Assembly: GCA_051453625.1 (NCBI GenBank)
Contig: JBOZIK010000001.1
Coordinates: 281,449,812 to 281,473,168 of the forward strand
Origin: Welwitschia mirabilis
Lineage: Eukaryota; Gnetophyta; Gnetopsida; Welwitschiales
Reading direction: 5' to 3'
DNA: 23,357 nucleotides
A program made the translations under genes and the position numbers. This document shows positions 18,624-23,357 of this stretch, piece after piece; positions within the stretch are counted from its first letter, which is position 1, and the number at the start of each line of letters is the position of its first letter. Below the pieces are notes generated by a model that was not told where the DNA came from, made no database searches, and saw nothing but the letters and a program-made list of their open reading frames with translations.

Positions 18624-19575
18624 TTCTACTTTTGAAATATTAGGAGATGTATTATTAGAAGAATTACCTTTAAACTTATCTTTGGATGAAAATCTAGATG
18701 ATTTTTTAAAGTCCTTCCTTTTGTTATGTTTGTGTGGATTAAGTCTCTTTACTCTTTTTATCATAAAGGTAAGTTCCTTATCTTCATCATTAGAGTCATT
18801 TTCTGTCTATTCTTGCTTTGACTATCTTTTTGATCTTCGATTTATGCTTTGACTTATCTTAAGTATAATAGGTTTTCCTTTAAAGGACCCCTCTTGTATG
18901 AGATTCATTTTATATGCTAGGAGAGCACATTGTAACTCTTCTATCTTTATTATGTTAAATTATCTTGACTCTTTCATTGCTATAGTTTTGAGCTTGTATT
19001 TAGGGATTAGTGATCTAATAAATTTTTGTATTACCTTTGCTTCTAGAAGATCTTCTCTAATGTCATATAGTAAATTTACAATGTTTGAAACTCTAGTAAA
19101 GTACTTATGAATTCTCTCTTCATGATTCATCTTGAGATTTCCAACTTGTTTTATCTATATGAAAAGCTTAGATTATTTAAAAACTAGAGTTCCTTTATAC
19201 ATTTCAACAAGAATATTTCAAATATCTTATGATTTCTTGCAACCTAGTATTCTGTTGAATTATTATATTATTAAAATAGAATAAAGTGCATTTTTAGCTT
19301 TAGAATCATACATGAAAGTAGTTTTTTCTTTATCTTTCCAATCCTTCTTTTGCTTGGTATTTTGATGTTATTGCTAATGACATCTATTGTTGTTTCTATA
19401 GGATTTGAATATCCTTCTTCTATGCTTTGCCATATCTAAAACTCAAAATACTATAACTACACTTGCATCCTTATCTTTCAATAGGCATGGTTTATTCCAT
19501 CAAAGAGTAAAGGTCTAATGGATGGTACTCATTCCATTGTTCACTTAAGAAAGTTACTTCTTTTTATGAGTATTT

Positions 19576-19587
19576 ACCCTAATGCCA
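19576..19587 (-). other. degenerate primer-binding site of the copia element
   Basis: The minus strand reads TGGCATTAGGGT, matching the tRNA-iMet complement TGGTATCAGAGC at nine of the first eleven positions with transitions at most others. It starts two bases after the CA that ends the 5' LTR, the normal spacing. Confidence 0.65.
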
Positions 19588-19776
19588 CTTGAAGATCATT
19601 AAACTTAGAGGGGAGAGATGAATGAGTTACATTAAATAAAAATTTAAACTAATAAAAAAAATTAAAATGCATAAGAAAAATACCTTACTAAGATAACATG
19701 GTTTCTTAGCCTAGGTACGTCCACATATAAAAAGTTGCTTCTATTCACACCTCTGAATATTCTTTACTTACAAGAA

Positions 19777-20070
19777 ATTAGTGGTTTTCTGGTGCACTGC
19801 CAACCATAAAACAAGTAGAAGTCTCCTTGTAAGGAAAAATACTTTGTTTTACAAGGGAATAGTGGTTTTCACAAGTGCATCAAGAATGGTATAACAATGA
19901 AAGTATTCTCATAAGATAGCACTCTATCCCTTATAAGGGAATAGTGGCTTTCACAGACACACCATGAAGCTTATAATAATGAGAGTATCCTCACAAAGTA
20001 ATACTCTCTCCCTCATAAGGAAATAATGGTTTTCTAGCTTACTAGTAACATTATAACAAGTAAGTGCTCA
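19777..20070. repeat. 82-bp tandem repeat in 5' LTR (3.5 copies)
   Basis: Units start at about 19777, 19859, 19941 and 20023, exactly 82 bp apart. Each contains gagagt- and actctc-type arms around a tcacaa-containing loop. Unit number and phase match the repeat in the 3' LTR. Confidence 0.9.
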
Positions 20071-20482
20071 CAAACATAATCACAGATGCTCACTTGTATA
20101 AGAGTTGCCTTAAAAAGTATTTGATAATCAAAGATGGACTTACAAAAATATTCAACAATAAGATAGTCCACAATGTAAAACCTAAAGTACAATATAATAA
20201 GAAGCCTAAATATATAGCTTTAATGAATATATTAGATTCTTGATGTTTTTTTTATCATCATGAGTATAAATGGAGAATGCAACAAAGAAGATCCAAGAGT
20301 AAATGATGAAAGCAATGCAAGCTCCTTTGCAAATGATGCCTTTGATTATTTGTAAGAAGTTTCTTTTACATGTGCATTTTTTATTCTTGATCTAATCATT
20401 ATTTACTAAGATTTAAAAGTTAAGGATTCATTAAGATTCTAAGACTTGTTTAAGTGATCATGTTTCTTTTATGATTTCAAGG

Positions 20483-20489
20483 ATTTATA
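20483..20489 (-). promoter_or_regulatory. LTR TATA box (5' LTR)
   Basis: Minus-strand CCTATAAATCCTTG contains TATAAAT, conserved in position with TATAAAG of the other LTR. It would initiate genomic transcription leftward into the 82-bp repeat and then gag. Confidence 0.6.
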
Positions 20490-20620
20490 GGTTAAAGAAG
20501 ATCTAGTTATTTGAGCTTGAAAGATAGTTGTTTAACTTTGTAACTACCACAAAAAAAAATAGAAAAAAATCTAGGTATGAGGTGTGTATCTTCAATTTTG
20601 TTAATATGAACTTTTATTTG

Positions 20621-20681
20621 AGATGTCTTCACTTTTGCAGATGTCTACTAATAGTCAGATGTCTTTACCTTATAGACATCT
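20621..20681. promoter_or_regulatory. phased AGACGTCT-type palindrome array (5' LTR)
   Basis: Four eight-base sites start at 20621 (agatgtct), 20639 (agatgtct), 20657 (agatgtct) and 20674 (agacatct), spaced 18, 18 and 17 bp. All are single-transition derivatives of the palindrome AGACGTCT. Two more lie farther upstream: agacatct at 20948 and the undamaged agacgtct at 20981. All sit 130-500 bp upstream of the TATA box. The GACGTC core contains the ACGT recognised by plant bZIP factors; binding here is inference. Confidence 0.7.
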
Positions 20682-21855
20682 TCAGTTAACTTACCTAGAT
20701 TTTGATGAAACTTACTCTCTAGTATTTTTGAGCCGTTATGATCATGAGTATGCAATGTATAATTTGATAGCTCACATAAAACATAAAATATTAATCAAAA
20801 TTCAAATTAACTCTATTACATGTTTCAGCTCAGTATAAATAGCTTTAACAATGTAGACTTTATCTATGTTAGGATCATCTTTTTGCAAAGTCATCTTAAA
20901 TAAGGTAATAACTTTTTTATATTATTGTCTAGAATATGGTACATCCAAGACATCTTTAATTTCTTATATGTATTTACCTAAGACGTCTTTAATTTTTCAA
21001 ATGTCTTCAAACAACTAATTTTATATTTAATTAACTGTTTTTTTAATGAGATGTTATCTTTGAAGATCCATTATTGTCTATTAATTATCAAGTTCTAATG
21101 TTCTCTTGTCATGTCCAATATTTTGTAAACTTATTTACTTGAACATTAAGTATATTAAGTTTGTAGTTAAATGATTAATTATTCTTATTTAAATTTAATT
21201 ATTAAAATGAGTTGTTATTTTAAATTAACCTTAGTTTGTAATCTTTATAATTTATCATGAAAATTATAAAGATTATGTTAAAAGGTTTTATGAGAAAATA
21301 TATCCAAACATTTAAAATTACATAATCCCATTATATGAGGAATTAAAATCATAGGATAAAACTAGTAAATTAGAAGTTTCAAGAGGACATAATAATATAT
21401 TTTACATTTTATTTACTCATTTAGATTCTTGATAAATGTGACAGGTATACTATATTATGAACAAATATTTTATTTGTTATGTTATATAATTAATAGATTT
21501 TATGCATTTTGAAATAACTAAGCATTTGAGCAAGTACATGCAATTTTACCTAAAACCAAAAATGATAAATGAGTATATTTACTCTACCATGATTTTTATG
21601 TTCTTGAGATGCATAAGGAAACTTTGTTCATAGCATACTCATTACTTTACTCATTGAATTGAAGAGTTTATCTCATTGTGCCACCTGATAATTTTGAGAT
21701 TTATGCATTTATTCTTTTGATGCATATCTCAGATGAATTAAACTTACTTATTAGTCTATAAAGGATTAAAAAGGACTAGTATGAGAAAATGATGCATGTA
21801 ATTAACTGTGCTAATTCAAGTAAGAAGATTACTCATTCTAGTTAGGTATATGAGT

Positions 21856-21899
21856 NNNNNNNNNNNNNNNNNNNNNNNNNNNNNNNNNNNNNNNNNNNN
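21856..21899. other. assembly gap (44 N)
   Basis: Run of N just upstream of the plus-strand TATA box. Confidence 0.99.
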
Positions 21900-21960
21900 A
21901 TCCCACTTATCAATGCTAAATAATGCGATCTTTTAATATTGAGCTATGTTCCTTTGTTTA

Positions 21961-21970
21961 TCTATATATG
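21961..21970 (+). promoter_or_regulatory. TATA box, plus strand
   Basis: tctatatatg followed by gggattcc, a TATA box with a GC-richer downstream flank, about 80 bp before the CT-rich leader. Confidence 0.45.
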
Positions 21971-22044
21971 GGGATTCCTTCCTATCTTGTAAAAGGAGAT
22001 ACTTTTCTTTTATTTCATATTCTCTTTCTATCCCTCTTTCTCTA

Positions 22045-22065
22045 TCTCTCTCTCTCTCTCTCTCT
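22045..22065. repeat. (CT)n microsatellite
   Basis: About ten TC units in a longer pyrimidine-rich stretch (22010-22066). In the plus direction it lies in the presumed 5' untranslated leader, where plant promoters often have CT tracts. Confidence 0.9.
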
Positions 22066-22210
22066 TTGTAGGACCAAAAGCTTGGAAGCTTGGAGCCAAG
22101 GAACTCTTGAGCTTAAATCTTCATCATCTTCAACTACCAAGGTCTTACTATTATTTCCAAGTAAGCTCCTTACTTATCCATATGATATCTTTTTTCTATT
22201 GAAATAATGT

Positions 22211-23357
22211 CATATTTCATTATGAAATTATTTATGGATTTATACAGTTATGTTATAAAATATTATTCTCTATCATTAGCTCCCACTAAGATGTTATAGT
22301 CAGATATGAGGGGCCTCTTGTACTTGGTGATGGAGGATTACTGATGGTTAATTATGGTCAAGTGACCAAGGGTTCAAATTATGCATTAGAACCATCTTAT
22401 TAGGGGTAAAGTATGATCCTCAAAAATCTGTTTACACTAGTACTCTTCCATGGAAGATCTTAAGGCTCATAGTAAATGTCATTTTTAATTCATTTGATTT
22501 TTTTTATAAATGATTTTTATTTTTATAATTGATTTATATTTTTATAACTTAATTAGTTTTTATATCCATTNNNNNNNNNNAAAATTAAATTTATAGAATA
22601 GAGGCATACGATAAAAATATCATATCTTATTAATTAGTAGGTATAAATTAGTGAAATGTCTTTTGTAAGTCTCAAATTATGTCATGAACATGAAAACATA
22701 AAAATAATATTTTTTCTTATAATTAATTATTTTAAAAATATTTATTATTAAAATACATTAAAATTAAATGCAAAGAATAGTACACAAGTACTTTACATTT
22801 TTGTATTTATCTGTCAATATATTTATGAATTTGAATATCTTAAGTTGTAGAAAATTGACTAAAATTCTCAAAATCATTTAAAAAATCAAAGAATTTTGAA
22901 AGTTATGGTCATTTTAGTATAGTATAATAGGATTATAATTTTAGAAAATTTGATAATTTTTAGCCTTAAATCATAGTGTTAGACATAATACCTTTATAAT
23001 TCTAAGATAGTTTAAGTTATATTATAAGGAACCTAGTATATGTTTAGTTTTTGAAAAGTACTATAATTTAATTTTTACTTTATAATTAATTAATTATTAA
23101 TTTTTAACTATGGTGTCTTCCTAGAGTTAAAAATGTTATAATTAATGTTTGAAATTATAAAAAAATTATTACACAAAACTTTATAGGGAAATTAATTATA
23201 TAAAATATGTGTATATTAGTATATTTAAAGTTAAATTACTTATAAGTAATATTTAATTGTAGATATACCTCTTTTATCCTTTTTCTTTGGCTTACTTTAA
23301 ATGTGCATGCTTGTAAGAGTTTTCACCTTAGGAGTTTAAGAACATAATTAGTATCTA
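22211..23357. other. AT-rich tail, no recognisable gene
   Basis: The first 250 bases (to about 22460) are less AT-rich and may be the end of the LTR-like sequence or its leader. From 22480 on the DNA is almost pure AT with short ORFs only. No PBS, gag or promoter was recognised. Confidence 0.45.
22571..22580. other. assembly gap (10 N)
   Basis: Run of ten N. Confidence 0.99.

Larger units (their letters stand above)
17750..19537 (-). pseudogene. decayed Ty1/copia gag (UBN2-type) of the Sirevirus-like element
   Basis: Gag packages element RNA in virus-like particles. The minus-strand ATG at 19537-19535 opens with PSIRPLLFDGINHAY, matching the 'RPPxFDGxNYxxW' start of plant copia gag. The central part (about 19330-18900) reads KDKEKTTFMYDSKAKNAL, later MNHEERIHKYFTRV and KVIQKFIRSLIPKYK, the hallmark order of the UBN2 gag domain. 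A Lys-rich linker precedes a first zinc knuckle (18582-18623) that keeps its Cys ligands but has Arg for His and a stop. A segment like FTxxxxxLxxxLxxQR...GLG (about 18135-18060) and a second knuckle (17925-17966, His replaced by Tyr) follow. Around 15 stops and a frameshift make it non-functional. The start was chosen by homology position shortly after the primer-binding site. Confidence 0.8.
12075..21106 (-). mobile_element. Sirevirus-like Ty1/copia retrotransposon, degraded, lacking visible pol
   Basis: Two same-orientation LTRs (12075-13655 and 19590-21106) enclose about 5.9 kb. In minus-strand order it reads: 5' LTR, primer-binding site, gag, a non-coding cluster, envelope-like ORF, long 3' non-coding region, polypurine tract, 3' LTR. 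LTRs above 1.5 kb, a pyrimidine run before the primer-binding site, a gag with spaced zinc knuckles, and an envelope-like ORF together point to the Sirevirus lineage. A 105-column sample of the LTRs (12609-12713 against 20126-20230) differs at 16 positions, about 15%, so insertion is old. The left end lies within a gypsy integrase. The right end is cut by another LTR, so no target-site duplication can be read. Confidence 0.8.
19590..21106 (-). repeat. 5' LTR of the copia element (truncated at its outer end)
   Basis: It begins TGAAGATCATT on the plus strand, matching TGAGTATCATT of the other LTR, and the terminal block includes the run cttagaggggaga, whose complement resembles the CCCCCCTCTAGG run near Sirevirus LTR ends. 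Homology with 12075-13588 is continuous and then stops at ttctct (21101-21106). The outer 67 bp are missing, replaced by sequence starting TGTCATGTCC. Confidence 0.85.
21107..22210 (+). repeat. plus-strand LTR-like sequence interrupting the copia LTR
   Basis: The start TGTCATGTCC abuts the broken copia LTR and resembles LTR starts of some Ty3/gypsy elements (TGTCATG-type). About 855 bp in is a TATA box (21962-21969). A pyrimidine-rich leader with a CT microsatellite, then ttgtaggaccaaaagcttgg, a layout usual in long plant gypsy LTRs, follows. I could not find its end or a primer-binding site. The 94-codon frame at 21923-22207 spans the leader and is probably chance. Confidence 0.4.

Noticed and set aside
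18523-19110. Plus-strand frames of 109 and 70 codons
   Set aside because: They are the complement of the minus-strand copia gag, whose UBN2 and zinc-knuckle motifs explain the sequence.
20623-20838. 71-codon plus frame
   Set aside because: It lies in the U3 part of the copia 5' LTR, and the equivalent stretch of the other LTR gives no matching frame.
22045-22207. Host gene 5' leader with CT tract and first exon
   Set aside because: The layout also fits a gypsy LTR leader, it follows a TGTCATG-type LTR start, and no downstream exon or domain is visible.

Overview
This window looks like repeat-rich, non-genic DNA from a flowering-plant nuclear genome. It is very AT-rich and CpG-poor. It is interrupted by five assembly gaps and built almost entirely of old, overlapping LTR retrotransposons whose reading frames are full of stops. 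I found no intact host gene, tRNA, rRNA or CRISPR array. Family assignments were made by eye from conserved motifs, without database searches. The species cannot be determined.

Left part (1-2750, plus strand): a decayed ORF (about 440-1620) has the REFY-type motif and layout of the plant retroelement 'envelope-like / putative plant transposon protein' family and ends in seven heptads. A polypurine-like tract, a possible 565-bp LTR (2157-2721) and a degenerate initiator-Met primer-binding site follow. Middle left (3500-5700, minus strand): Ty3/gypsy-like gag relics include one intact CCHC zinc knuckle and a 315-bp duplicated segment. To their right lies an LTR-like promoter region with a TATA box and three 30-bp repeats. 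Then come about 2 kb of featureless AT-rich DNA, a small ORF of unknown meaning (7640-7882), and a (CA)n array whose middle is a 775-base gap.

Centre (9150-12074, minus strand): the 3' part of a Ty3/gypsy element. The end of its integrase (GPY/F module and an NGQRLK tail, Athila-like) is followed leftward by LTR-like DNA with a TATA box and a 37-bp minisatellite.

Right (12075-21106, minus strand): the best-supported structure is an old Sirevirus-like Ty1/copia element inserted into that integrase. It has two LTRs (12075-13655, complete; 19590-21106, truncated), a degenerate primer-binding site, a polypurine tract, a decayed gag with a UBN2-type region and two degraded zinc knuckles, and an envelope-like ORF. 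No protease, integrase, reverse transcriptase or RNase H is visible between gag and the envelope-like ORF. Each LTR carries, upstream of its TATA box, four copies of a decayed AGACGTCT palindrome phased at 17-18 bp. Downstream of the TATA box is an 82-bp tandem repeat with a hairpin in each unit. A second cluster of the same palindrome lies just upstream of the envelope-like ORF.

Far right (21107-23357): a plus-strand LTR-like sequence starting TGTCATGTCC interrupts the copia 5' LTR. It has its own TATA box and a CT-rich leader, and gives way to AT-rich DNA up to the window edge.
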